A stretch of DNA of 64,000 nucleotides from assembly GCA_023525975.1 (NCBI GenBank), contig CM042021.1, positions 101,043,501 through 101,107,500 on the forward strand, read 5' to 3'. This document shows positions 10,445 through 22,418 of the stretch, piece by piece. Both the position numbers and the translations under genes were made by a program. Each line of letters starts with the position of its first letter. The stretch's first letter is position 1. Origin of the DNA: Smallanthus sonchifolius (taxonomy: Eukaryota; Streptophyta; Magnoliopsida; Asterales; Asteraceae). The notes below the pieces were generated by a model that saw only the letters and a program-made list of their open reading frames with translations, ran no database searches and was not told the DNA's origin.

Positions 10445-12722
10445 TCAAACGCACTGTCTAGCAAATGTAAGGCCTATCTTGTCAGCATGTTCCTCATGTT
10501 TAGAATGAGGTATAGGCTTAGTGAACGGGTCAGCTAGATTCTGATCTGTGTTAAATTTGTTTAACACGAGTATATCCCGGATATAATGAAATCTTCTAAG
10601 TATGTGCTTAGTGCTGTGGTGTGATTTTCGTTCCTTAGGTTGAGCAATGGCACCGGTATTGTCACCCGGTATCTCGATCGGTTTCTTAATGCTAGGCATT
10701 ACTCCGAGATCAGTAATGATCTTCTTCATCCAAGCAGCGTCTTTTACAGCTTCCGAAGCAGCAACGTATTCTGACTCGATGGTGGATTGAGAAACAACAC
10801 TTTGCTTAATACTTTTCCAACTGATCGCACCACCATTCATAACAAATACAAATCCCGTTTGTGATCGAGAATCATCTCGATCAGTCTGGAAGTTAGCATC
10901 AACATAAAATTTAACAGCTAGTTCTTCTTCCAGTCCTCCATATATCAGGAACATGTCCTTAGTTCTTCTCAAGTGCTTTACAGCTATCCAGTGACTCTCA
11001 CCACGATTCTGTTGATATCCGCTTGTCATGCTTAAAGCTTACGATACGTCAGGTCTAGTACGTAGCATGGCATGCATGATGGAACCGATTGCAGAAGCAT
11101 ATGGAACCTCTTCCATTTTATTCTTGTCCTCGTCAGACTGAGGGCACTGTTTATTATTTAGTATGGTTCCATGAGCCATAGGCAAAGACCCTCTCTTAGA
11201 GTCTTGCATGAAAAAGCGTCGAATGACCTTATCAATGTATGTACTTTGACTTAAACCTATAAGCCGCTTTGATCTATCTCTATAGATATTTATTCCTAGA
11301 ATACAAGCAGCATCACCAAGATCTTTCATTGAGAAACAAGACTTTACGTCTTTTAGCATAGGAATGTGGTTTCCAATGAGCAGTATGTCATCTACATACA
11401 AAATCAGGAAAATCACATGGCTCCCACTTGCCTTCTTGTAAACACATGGTTCATCTTCGTTCTTGACAAAACCAAACTCTTTGATTTTCTGGTCAAAGCG
11501 AAGATTCCAGCTTCTAATGCCTGTTTTAATCCATAGATGGGTTTGTTTAACTTGCATACCTTATTAGGATTTTATGGATTTTCAAAACCTTTCGGTTGAA
11601 CCATATAGACATCTTCAGTAATATGCCTATTTAGGAATGCGGTTTTGACATCCATTTACCATATCTTGTAGTCATAATACGCGGCATTAGCAAGCAAGAT
11701 CCTAATAGACTTAAGCATGGCTACGGGCAAGAAGATTTCATCATAATCAATTCCTTGAGTCTGAGTAAAGCCTTTCGCTACCAGCCTTGCTTTAAAGGTT
11801 TGCACATTCCCACCCATGTCGGGAAAATCCACTTGCTTCCTACGGTCCGACTCTCGGAGGAAGATCAACTAAGTCCCATACATGGTTGTCGTACTTGGAT
11901 TGGATTTCAGCATCCATGGCTTCAAGCCATTTCTTAGAATCAGAATCTAATATTGTAGATTTGTAACTAGTGGGCTCTGCCTGATCAACTATCCGGATGT
12001 GGTAAATCTGGTGAATCCCGATATACCGGTCGGGTTCATGATGATCCCTAGTACTTTTGTGAATAGTTTGTGTCACGGTTGAGTCTTGAACATTTCTAGA
12101 TTCAGTTTCAGTAGTCTCATGCTGAACGACAGGTTCATATTGTTGTTCTTGGATCTCATCCATATCCACACGGTTATCTCCAATCCCTCTCACAAGAAGT
12201 CCTTTCTCCAAGAAAGTAGCTCTGCGTTTAATGAAAACTCAATTTTCAGCAGGATTGTAGAAGTAGTAATCGATTATTTTAGGGTATCCGACGAAAACAA
12301 CTTTATCGCCACGGGGATTTAGTTTATCCGTAGATTCACTTGTAGCATATACGTTACATCCCCAAACCCTAAGGTAAGACACTTTGGGTTTCTCCCCATG
12401 CCAAATCTCATAAGGCATTTTCTCCACCTTCTTAGTAGGAGCTAGATATATGATTCTCATGGCAGTCTCAAGAGCAAAATTACAGAAGGAGTGTGGGAGG
12501 TTTGTGCGACACATCATGGACCGAACCATATCTAATAGAGTTCGATTTCTCTTTTCGGATACACCGTTAAGTTAAGGTGTTCCTGGTGGAGTAAGCTGAG
12601 AAATGATCCCATATTTGTTTAGATGTTCATCAAACTCTTGACTAAGATATTCACCACCTCGATCAGATCGAAGCATCTTAATCGTCTTATCAAGCTGATT
12701 TTGTACTTCGTTCTGGTATTGT
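10445..12722 (-). pseudogene. Copia-A pol: integrase C-terminus, RT and RNase H
   Basis: Reading leftwards on the minus strand: integrase C-terminal region (MPYEIWHGEKPKVSYLRVWG near 12410), a linker, then Copia reverse transcriptase with the conserved ARLVAKGFTQTQGIDYDE near 11780 and an intact YVDD near 11400. RNase H follows (YVDANFQTDRDDSRSQTG, KHILRRFHYIRD) and ends at 10445 with ARQCV. At least three stops or frame changes break it (near 11035, 11560-11655 and 11870), so no complete product is possible. The 5' end is cut at 12722 by the Element-C LTR; gag and protease are absent. Confidence 0.88.
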
Positions 12723-13118
12723 TGTAGGTCCCCTTGGGTTCTCAATGAACCTAACTCGAGACGTGACGTGTATCAAACACACGGAGTGCGGAATCCAAGA
12801 GTATGCATGATTGCGTATATGAGACAATATCAAGACTAGAATCAACACAAGATGTAAATAATATTCTCTTTGATTTCCACCAAACTCAGAATTTACAGAA
12901 CTTGAATACAAATTGCAAAGCTTTTGAAACTAACATGTAAACTCCTATTTATAGACTCACACAGCCATGCAGGCGAATTAACAGGTTCGCCTAAACTAGG
13001 CCTAGGCGAACTTGTTAAGTTCGCCTATTACAAAACTTAACCAAATCTTACAAAAACATAAAGACATAGAAGATCTAATGAATTACAAGGCCTATTGTCA
13101 TAAATCTATGTCCTAACA
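12723..13118 (-). repeat. Element-C 3' LTR
   Basis: 396 bases with TG...CA ends: plus strand TGTAGGTCC to CCTAACA. The polypurine tract on the minus strand (TCAAGGGGGAGTC) abuts it at 13119. It contains palindromes of the GGCGAACTT...AAGTTCGCC type at 12969-13026, the same family as those in the spacer at 16303-16868. Confidence 0.8.
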
Positions 13119-13152
13119 GACTCCCCCTTGACAATAGCTTGATCATCTGTCT

Positions 13153-16100
13153 TCATGTTGAACTCTTCCAATTCTCTGGTAGGTTACTCCCTGCACACAC
13201 TCCATGTCTGATGCAAATCTCCAAGACTCTCTTATACTTCAAACCCTGCTCACGCCATTCACCAGTAAACATAATCTCTTTTCTCTTTAACATGTGCTGA
13301 TCTTTCTTTGAAAAGTTAATAAGATTCATAGCATCATAGAAACAAGCTATAACCTTATTGTCTTGATCTTCAATCTTTGCCTCTCCAATATTCACATCTA
13401 CATACCACCATTTCATATTACCTAAACAATCTTGTGGTATTTTCTTCAGAGGTATCTTCTTTACAACTTTGAGAGGTTTAAACTTGTTACTCCAAATCAA
13501 TTTACCAGTTTTAGAGTCAGTAATCTTTACTCTCTTTCCCTTATGTGGTTTCAGCTTCTCATATTTCCCTGAACTACCTTCCAATCTAATCAACCTTGCT
13601 ATAGCATCAGCAATACCATTCTTTGAATTGTTGATTAAGGATTTAGTTGCCAAACCATTCAGCTCACATCTTGGCAAAGTATTAAAATACCGAAGTCTTG
13701 GTTTTAAATATTGAACACCATCAGATCTCTTTAAGGCAAACAAATTGATTTCGTCATCAAAGAACCAAATGATAATTCTACCAACACACCTTTCTTTATT
13801 CATATATTTTTCTTTCAGAATAGTTGTTGATGATGACTCAGGTAACACTTTCTTCCAGCTTTTTACCAATTCTAACCATTTTTCCTTCGTCATACCTGTA
13901 TCCCTATACATCACAGGTTCTTCAGTTGTCTTTGACTGAGCATTATCTGAGTTAGAGTCATGCATTGTGACATCTTCATTAGAGTCCATAGAGTCAACCA
14001 TTCCATCAGAAGTTGCTTCAGGAATAACATCCTCTAGGATGAAGTCAAAAGGCACATTAAGACCATCACACCCTTCATAGATCAAACTTGTTGTATCTTT
14101 GGTAATCTCCACTTCTACAATCTCTCCCTCTTCTATTTTTGAGTTATTTTCTTCATTTTCTAAGTCATCAAACAACTCATCTATATCATCTAAGCAGTCT
14201 ATCTTTTCAGCTTCATCCAAGTCAGAATCATCTTTAAAGATTTCTAGAAGCAAAACCTCTTCATTCTCTCCTGTAACTTTATCACCTGAAGTTTCATCTT
14301 GAATTAATGTAGACTCCCCTGAAACTAAGATACCAGAGCAACGTCATAGTATTGACGATCACCCTTGTTCCCACTCGGATCATTATCTTCGTCATCCTTT
14401 CTATGAATTGCCTCTATATGACAAGTATCCTTAACTATCACAGGTATCTCCCCCTGAGCGTCAATACGCTCTATCAATTGTGAGATTAGAATTTGCATCT
14501 CACAGATCTGCGTGCTTTGAGATTGAAGAGTTTGTTCTCTCTAAAAATCATTTGCCCTTAATACATCGACTTGACCTTGAAGACCCACAACTTGGGCTTC
14601 TAGGCAAGAGACTTTGCCTTGTAGAGAAACAACTATAGCATCCTATGATGAACTAGATGGACCAGCTTGTGAAGACGTATGTGGAGGAACTGGAGCAGAA
14701 GTACCTTGAGGTGATGTAGACTGAGACTGATGTGGAGATATAAGCAAAGAATCCACAAAATCCAAGTCATCAGTTACTCGAGCAGTTGCAGCAGCAGTCA
14801 TAGAAGCAGACATTAACTTCTGTGACTTTGGAGTAGGAATATACTTAGAATCAGAAGAAGATTCATCTCTTAACGATCTTTTGCCAAGTGTTGTTCCAGG
14901 AGGAAGACCCCGAATAAACTTGCGTCTTGGGTTACTAGCCGCCGACTTTAGTCCTTTACCAGCATTTGCCAATGGAATATTAGCAAGTTTAGCATAATGA
15001 TCTGGATCAAAGTCCTGTGTAGTTTCAGAATCAGTATCAGAATTAGCATCATTTGCTTTTTCAGAGGAACTTGAACTAGTTTCATTCACAATTCCTTCTT
15101 GATTTGCTTGGGGAGAATTTACTTGTGCCTCTTCATTCACATTCCCAGTTCAACATTATGAATTTCCGGTATATCAACATGAACCTCCTCATGAAGCTCC
15201 AAATTAGGTTATGTGACATTCAATTGATCAGCATCTTGAACTTATACATGAATTTGTTATGGTTGTACTTCAGGTGCAACTTGTTGTGGTTGAGGTTGCT
15301 GTTGAGCTTGTGGTTGTTGTTGTTGTGGTTGATGTTGTTGTTTTTGTTGAACCTCTTGTGGATTAATCCAATTATCATTTGGAGGAGCAACATAATCAGG
15401 ATTAATAATATGTCCAAACAGAGGAATTGGAACAGGTATCAAGGCTGGATTTTGTTGCTTGATGTTGTTACAATCTGTAAAAATCCTTTTTGTCATTGGA
15501 GTGAGAGTAAGACGATGTGGTAACTGAGGTAAATTAGGTATAAGATGATTCAGTATCATTTGAAGAAACCTAGGGTACAAAAGAAACCCTTGACCAGCAG
15601 GTGGAGTAATCTGAGCCACTAACTCCTTATAAAAATAGTGAGCAAAGTTGAACCCTCTGTTCAAAGTAAGAGCCACCATTACAGATTGTAGCGAGGTCTT
15701 CAAACCATCAGTTCCATCTTTCCTAGGAGATAGACATTGAATAATAACATGCATAAAGTATCTCCGTTGTCCTTCTAGACTACCCTTCCTTACTTGAGTA
15801 TCATTTGCTTGTCCTCTGCAACCCATTCTTTGAAAACAGCCCATAATCAATGTAGATGGTAACCCAAGGGGTTCTTCATCATTACCTCCAAGATGTAAGG
15901 CCTGACGAATAACGTTAACATATATTGCTACTTCAGTGTTGTTGACAGTAGCTCTAATAACATTCGGATCCGTAGTACCGTCATGTTGTGCTGTATCCCA
16001 GAACTGTTAAATGTAATTCAAGCTGATGTAGGGATTTGCAGAAACAGCAACACTTATCCGTGATCTATTCAGAAAGTTAACGATTTCCCAGTAATTCATC

Positions 16101-16165
16101 GCTTCAAATAAATTTAGATCCACCAACGCCACTTGGTTATGCTTATATTCAATGCGACAATCCAT
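13153..16165 (-). pseudogene. Env-like ORF of Element-C, broken
   Basis: Originally about 1000 codons on the minus strand, read from an ATG at 16165 that directly follows a TTTTTACAG acceptor-like site. Visible parts in order: an N-terminal domain (MDCRIEYKHN, ANPYISLNYI, then QFWDTAQ after a TAA); a region with GFLLYPRFLQ; a Gln-rich tract (about 15360-15260); a Ser-rich segment (15140-14643); heptad-like sequence typical of a coiled coil (14640-14450); an acidic segment and a basic C-terminal domain (14253-13153). At least two frameshifts (between 15257 and 15140, and between 14400 and 14253) and several stops break it. Proteins of this build occur downstream of pol in Asteraceae SIRE-type Copia elements; the function is unknown and envelope is only a positional label. 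Confidence 0.7.
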
Positions 16166-18299
16166 CTGTAAAAATGACATAGCAAAACCACACACAAAAC
16201 ATGTTAAAACTTGATACAAACAATAACAAAAAAAATGAAACACGAAAACAAAAAAAAATACAAAAAAAAAATTGCTAAGTCAAAATCACTTCTGTCCACT
16301 TAGGCGAACTTATTAAGTTCGCTTAGGGTTGCAAGAGGCGAACTTAATAAGTTCGCCTGAGCAAGTTCGCTCCAAGCTTAGAAAAACCATCAGAAATCAA
16401 AAACATTTCAATCGATGAAATCCTATGTTAAAAACTAACACAACTTGATCGAAACACTTCAAAGAACTTTTAGCAAACATCAATTTCAAGCATAATACAT
16501 AGTATATCAAGATTGAGATCCAAAACAGTCGTAGCAACATAAACCCGTAACCTAGATCTAAAAACATCTTGAATCGAGCAATTTGATGGTTAAAAAACTA
16601 TGATTCTACCATGGATTGATGCGCAATGCCTTGAATAACCAGAAAATAGAAACAACAACACAGAACCAACCACTTCAATCACACCAGAAACAAGTTCGCT
16701 TAAAAAGGAATAAGTTCGCTTAAACCAAGTTTTCAGAGAACATGAACAAGTTCGTTTCTTTCAAACAATATAAGCTACAAACCTTAAGCTCGCTTACCAG
16801 GCGAACTTATTAAGTTCGCTTCCCAGGCGAACTTAACCTAGGTGAACACAATAAGTTCGCTTCTTCTCCACACTTAGAGAAATTTTTGAACTTTCAACTT
16901 TTTCAAACTTCTTTCTCTCAATCTTCCTTGTCAATCACAAGGAACATGTTATCTGATCCAATCCCGAACCTTTAAATAAAAATTTGGAATTCTCATGGAA
17001 GCATGACATAAAATCTTTTTGGATTTTATCTATACAAACTTGAAAACACATATTTTTGGATTTTCTCTATACAAACTGAAATGAAGTAACCTGTAAAACA
17101 ATAAAGCAAATATTTTTGTTGAACATCATGAGCAAGAAGATCATATCAGTATAAATGATATATCAATCACACATCATGGATTAAACAATCCGTATATCAA
17201 CAAATGGTGTCCTATGATATTCTGTCAAGTCTTGACCAATCAAACCAATATCTTTCAAGATTAACAAACTCTATCTTTTTCAAGACTTTCATATTGCATG
17301 TAATGATATGCGATAAACATTCAAAGAAAACAGGATCAGGCTATGACACACAAATTTAAATTGTCAATATTATAAGATTTGAAACTAAAAGCATCTCAGT
17401 TCCACTTTCGTGTGAGTTAAGGTACCATTTAAGTATGAAATACAATGTGTATCCCACTAGTATGCCAACAGAAAGTAAATTGCACTATCTTCAAGACATA
17501 TGAGACTTATGCAAAGATAATATCAATCTCCAGGATGAAACTATCTCAATTAGCACAGGAAAAGAAACGGATCCTGAAGGATATAAGGAATCAGAATGAT
17601 TCAATTGCTTGGCTTTGGATGTAATATCATGATAGATTGTAACAGAAGAACTCTTTAGTAACATGAATGATTAAAGAATTGATTGATTCAATAATATAGG
17701 GTAATGTGATCCAACTGTTATATGGATATCCAATGGAATCAAGATATTGATCCAAGGGTGAATATATGTTCCAACAGATGTTGTCAGAAACATATCTTAG
17801 TTCAACATCACATTGCATGTTTTTCAGGGCATGGACAGTGAAGTGAACTGAAAAATTGTGCTAATCAATATAGTCTGATACTGGTCTCATGAATCACTTT
17901 AAATCTCATATTCTATATTTTTTTACACATGTTCATAAATAAATAAATAAAATAAACTTATTTATATCCCACGCTACTATTCTAAATGAATAAATAAAAG
18001 GAATTTATTTATTTAAATTAAGAAGTTATTCAAATTAAACCCTAAATCTTTTATTAATTAAATCATATACCTTGCACCTATTTTTGAAGCTCTTATGCAA
18101 ACTTAATTAAATACACATTCCTTTTCATGTTATGACACTAACTAATTATACAAGACCCTATACCACTCTCGTTGAAAATCCTAGACTCTATATTAGACTT
18201 TGTGCATGCTACTAATTCAAATTCATATGAATCCAACTTTAGGTTAATTTTGTGATTTGGAAATCATTTGTGCTATCTATTTTCCCGTGCTATCTACAT
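16166..18299 (-). other. AT-rich non-coding spacer upstream of the Element-C env-like ORF
   Basis: No gene seen. It holds palindromes GGCGAACTT-AT-TAAGTTCGCC and fragments at 16303-16380 and 16690-16868, matching the Element-C LTR. A homopolymer-rich stretch lies at 16229-16270. The stretch from 17100 to 18299 shows nothing recognisable and includes an undetermined boundary with Gypsy-5. Confidence 0.5.
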
Positions 18300-18547
18300 C
18301 TTTGATACAAGTGAGTTTACATAACACCTTTTTATATTTTTCATATTTTTCATATCTTTGATACAAGTGAGTTTACACAATACAATTCCACCCTAGATTC
18401 ATGTGTACAAATTTGAGCCTTATGTTTGAGTACTAGGTGTGTAAACTATTTTGTGTGCAATTTACATGTGCAATCATTAACTATACAAGCCGACGGTTAA
18501 CAATGATAGATCTATTGAGTGTGGCAAACCCACCCAGGTAGGGTGAT
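18300..18547 (+). repeat. Gypsy-5 5' LTR, segment left of Gypsy-2
   Basis: Aligns by eye with Gypsy-1 2170-2425: splice-donor-like AAGTGAGTTTAC at 18309 (repeated at 18369 in a short tandem duplication), then the block with GCCGAC, GATAGATCTATTGAG and CAAACCCACCCAGG. The upstream edge is uncertain. It ends at the Gypsy-2 target duplication GTGAT (18543-18547). Confidence 0.75.
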
Positions 18548-21004
18548 TGTCACACCCCCAAAATCCACTAACGGACTTTTACCGTTAGGAGCGTGACATA
18601 CCAGGATCTCAGTCATTAGTTACTTTGAACAACTCTATATGAGTTTAAGAAAACCACTAGTATTGCTCATAGTCACGATGCAACACTAGTAATGAAAACA
18701 CTGATTTAATGTAAGACTGCGGAAGTGAAAAGTTAAATGAAAAGCATGCGCCAAAACAGTCGCGCCAAAAATAAATAATTCAACAATAAATAAAATAAAT
18801 AGTTCTTGAGTTTGAAAATGATGGACTTCAAATGCATGCATGCCTTAGCCTGTGCTTGTACCTTAATGACCTGAGAAAACATGCTAAAACGTGTCAACAC
18901 TAGGTTGGTGAGTTCACAGGTTTCAATGTTTGTAAAGTTTACTAGATAAAACCATTTACAATTTATATCATAGGTAGCTAACCTAGTTACATGTTACTAA
19001 AGCGTTTCGACACCGAAGCTGACTGTTTATGTTTGAACTGCCTCCTACCATGACTATCATGATCAACGGTAAATGTTTAGGTCAATGTTACACCCGTTCG
19101 ACTACCTGTCGTGTTAGCGCGACTAACGCGGGTGGGGCTTGTCAATTCCCAGTAGTACTACTCAAGATTACCCCGATATCCCATATATTAAACGGTTCGA
19201 TAAGTAGGACTTACATGATATGTTTGCGCTTAGTACAATAAGTGATATAAATGAAATGTAAAATCTAAATGTTCGTACCCATGTTTTCTCCCCCAAGTTT
19301 AAACCATAAGAAAAGGGGCCGTGAAACTCACCTTAGAGTGCGTGCGAAAGAAATCGAACTTAGAATGCTTGACGACTAACTGCCACCTATAAACACCAGT
19401 TTATAAGTGTTTGTTTTTGCAAGGCGATAGGAACCCTAAGTATCCAAACAATCTCATTGTTTTAAGGATTTAGAAAATATTTATTAGTTTGACTAAGTTT
19501 GACTAAGTTTGACCAATTTTGACTAAGTTTGACCAAGTTTGACTCGACGACCCGTTGGTGACCCATTTAGTGATTAAATGTTTGACTCGCATAACAACAC
19601 GCCTAGCACACAAATAAATCACGTTTCATGCTACCTAAGTCATAACTAATTTAGCATGGCAAACTACGTCCACAATACACGTTAAACTAATTTATTATTT
19701 TTAACAATATATATAAATTTAAGTTTGCTTTCAAATGAATCACATCATCCATAACACGTTCGAATCAACATCCCATGTCTATCTACACATACTTATGCTT
19801 AACAAATTACCATAACACACACCATTAAGTTTAGACATCAAGTTCCAAATCACAAAGTTTCCACTTTTAGTAACCTATGATCTATTTAAGCTATTTGCAT
19901 TCAATAATCCTTTAACGAGCCTCATTACAATCGTACTAACATACTAGAGTCAATTAATAACATCATACACACCTAGAAACCTTCACATTCAAAATCACTT
20001 TTAACAAAGTTTCCTCTTTTAGTAAGTCGTCCATTACACGCTTTGTTTACACAATTAACACGTTTAATCAATCCTAAATCATTCAACTAATATAATTACA
20101 ACTATATTAATCATAATTTACGTCTAGCATGCGATTCCTATACGTCACATAATCAACAAAATTCAATTTACATATCATATAACAACTAGGGTTTCATATA
20201 CGTTCATAAAATCATCAATACAATACAACAATATCAAACAACTAACTAATTCACTGTCATATTTCGAAATCATTAAGTTTGGATAATCTAGGGTTTCGAT
20301 CTCAAAAATAATAATGAAATAACGACGGAATTTAACAAAACGACTTACGTAGGAATGTTAGGAATGTCTAGACTAGCTCGTATCTACTTCCGGATTCACG
20401 ATCGAAGGTCGATTGAGGTGTGTTTGGGTTGCTTGAAGATCTCGGCTCAAAGGGGGGTGGGGGTTTGGGTCTCGATGGCAACAAGGAAAAAAATAGGGAT
20501 TAGGGTTTAAGTTTTTTTTTTTAAAGTTTATATATATCCTAATGGTATTCATGGGTTTTTCAATTAGGCTTCAGGCTTAATTAAGGCCCATAAACTCGAA
20601 TTAATTAAATAACACTTAATTAATAATTAACAACTTTCGATTTTTATTTTTATAAAACTCTAACTTTTATAAAAATACTACATACGATTAACATTCGATA
20701 ACACATGCACGATAACCAGAATATTCACATAGTTCACGTAAAGTCACCTAATCACATAAAACTTATATAATTTATATTAAATATAAATTATTAAGTATTC
20801 GTAATATTTATCTTAATTAATCACCAACGTTCCGGGTTAGACTCGAGTGCGATTCGCCGTGTGTGAACTAACTGACACATTTAATTAACTTAATTAATTG
20901 CAATGCACGTGTGACTAACTGAGATAACTGAGTTTGCAATGAATAATGTTTGAACTAACGAGGTTTGTGTTAACGGAGTTAACCTGGAATTGCCGGATGT
21001 CACA
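18548..21004 (-). repeat. Gypsy-2 3' LTR
   Basis: Plus strand TGTCACACCCCC to GGATGTCACA. It contains a minus-strand TATA run near 20526, the intron-like GTGAGTTTC (minus strand, near 19335) with acceptor TCAG|GTC near 18870, and a 10-bp tandem repeat (TTTGACTAAG type) at 19485-19546 with more units than in the other LTR. Confidence 0.92.
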
Positions 21005-21123
21005 TCATCCCCTTGTTGAAAGAATTTTCGTTCCAAAAATTAAACGAAGTCGGTAACGTCTGAAACAAAAAGTTTAGGTTTGTCACATCATCCCCTGGTT
21101 GAAATAAATTTCGTCTCGAAATT
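21005..21123 (-). repeat. Duplicated polypurine tract and hairpin of Gypsy-2
   Basis: Two successive copies of hairpin, polypurine tract and LTR-start. Next to the real LTR: a degenerate hairpin (21019-21042) and CAACAAGGGGATGA. Further inside: an intact hairpin (21107-21123), CAACCAGGGGATGA and a vestigial TGTGACA at 21081-21087. The repeat unit is about 82 bases. Only the outer copy marks the present LTR edge, as the other LTR shows. Confidence 0.75.
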
Positions 21124-22418
21124 TAGTTAGTACCTTTCGTGTTTGCCATTGATTGTTTGAAAAGGTGAGGATACTTTTTCATCATTTGATCCTCGCGTTT
21201 CCACGTGAACTCCGGTTCACGCTTTGAGTTCCAGCGAACTCTTGCAATAGGTATCTTACTGCGCTTGAAAGTTTTGACCTCTCGGTCCATGATTTCGACT
21301 GGTTCCTCAATAAAACGTAGTTGTTCATCAATTTCCAACTCCTCGAGTGGAACTACAAGTGTCTCACCTGATAGGCACTTCTTTAGGTTTGAGACATGAA
21401 AGACATTGTGCACTCCATTGAGTGTATCTGGTAGGTTTAGTTTATATGCTACCGGACCGATCCTTTTCTCTATCTCGAATGGTCCAACGTAACGCGGGTT
21501 TAACTTTCCTCGTTTTCCAAAACGAATCACACCTTTCCACGGTGAGACCTTTAATAATACTTTGTCGCCCACTTGGAATTCTAGTGGTTTTCTGCGCTTG
21601 TCTGCATAACTCTTTTGACGGTCACGAGCTGCCGCCATACAGTTTTGGATTTGCACGATTTTCTCTGAGGTTTCATGCACAAGTTCAGGACCCGTAAGTT
21701 GACTATCTCCAACTTCAGCCCAACAAAGTGGTGATCGACACTTTCTCCCGTACAAGGCTTCGAATGGTACTTCTTTGATGCTAGTATGATAGCTGTTATT
21801 GTAAGAGAATTCTACTAAAGGCAAGTGAGTCTCCCAACTGCTACTAAATTCAATCACACAAGCCTTTAACATGTCTTCTAGGGTTTAAATGGTACGCTCA
21901 CTCTGGCCATCTGTTTGAAGATGGTACACTGTGCTCATATCCAGGCGCGTGCCTAGAGCTTTCTACAATGATTGCCAGAAACGTGAGGTGAATCGGCGTC
22001 TCTATCGGAAATGATGGAGATTGGCACTCCATGACGGGATACTACTTCTTTAAGATAGAGGCGAGTTAACTTTTCCATTTTGTCTGTCTCTTTGATAGCA
22101 AGAAAATGTGCAGATTTGGTTAGGCGATCCACTATCACCCAGATTGTGTCACATCCAGTAGGGGTTTGGGGTAATTTGGTTATGAAATCCATATAAATCT
22201 GTTCCCATTTCCACATCGGGATTTCCGGTTGTTGAAGTAATCCGGATGGCTTTTGGTACTCCACCTTGACCTTTGAACAAGTCAGGCACTTACTCACGTA
22301 GGTGGCTATGTCGGCTTTCATGTTCGGCCTCTAATACAAAACTTTTAGATCGTGATACATCTTGTCAGATCCCGGATGGATAGAGTATCGGGATTTGTGA
22401 GCTTCATCCATGACTAGG
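21123..22418 (-). pseudogene. Gypsy-2 pol, C-terminal part (integrase and chromodomain-like tail)
   Basis: Continues the frame interrupted by Copia-B. Integrase zinc finger (HKSRYSIHPG, CLTCSKVKVEYQ), catalytic core starting MDFITKLPQTP, then SIISDRDA followed by a frameshift near 21970 and stops near 21950 and 21885. From 21872 the frame is open again: FSYNNSYHTS, the GKRGKLNPRYVGPF GPF/Y region, FHVSNLKKCL and a chromodomain-like segment ending KYPHLF. A stop also lies near 22325. Non-functional. Confidence 0.88.
22414..22418. repeat. Copia-B target-site duplication CTAGG (second copy 49960-49964)
   Basis: CTAGG precedes the left LTR and follows the right LTR. The Gypsy-2 integrase reading frame continues across the two copies, confirming the insertion point. 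Confidence 0.95.

Larger units (their letters stand above)
1..12722 (-). mobile_element. Copia-A: Ty1/Copia retrotransposon, 3' half, split by Gypsy-1
   Basis: On the minus strand the order is integrase C-terminus (12722-12239), reverse transcriptase, RNase H ending at 10445, a 3' untranslated stretch, a polypurine tract and the start of the 3' LTR, which runs off the left window edge. Gypsy-1 (732-10193) interrupts the untranslated stretch and duplicated TATGG at 727-731 and 10194-10198. At 12722 the integrase frame is cut by the Element-C LTR. The gag, protease and 5' LTR are not seen anywhere in the window; by inference they lie beyond 64000. The RT and RNase H assign it to Ty1/Copia; the lineage within Copia is not resolved. 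Confidence 0.85.
12723..18299 (-). mobile_element. Element-C: SIRE-like Copia element, 3' portion
   Basis: Begins on the plus strand with TGTAGGTCC (the 3' end of the LTR in element sense). Its LTR is 12723-13118, followed by a polypurine tract, a long decayed env-like ORF (13153-16165) and an AT-rich spacer. No pol or second LTR is visible. The simplest reading is that Gypsy-5 is inserted upstream of the env-like ORF and the remaining 5' part lies beyond 64000. The right limit (18299) is only where recognisable Gypsy-5 LTR starts; the true junction is not determined. The env-like ORF shares a motif with the Copia-B one. Confidence 0.65.

Noticed and set aside
15220..15523. Overlapping plus- and minus-strand ORFs rich in Leu/Trp or Asn/His
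   Set aside because: Artefacts of the CAA/TTG-rich tract that encodes poly-Gln in the Element-C env-like frame.
16166..18299. Missing pol of Element-C
   Set aside because: I searched by eye for RT and RNase H motifs (YVDD, SRHM, KHIDI) on both strands and found none; the stretch appears to be spacer.
19029..19241. A 70-codon plus-strand ORF in the Gypsy-2 LTR, repeated at 54253-54474
   Set aside because: It is antisense to the element, present only because both LTRs are copies, and the C-terminus differs between them. No recognisable family.
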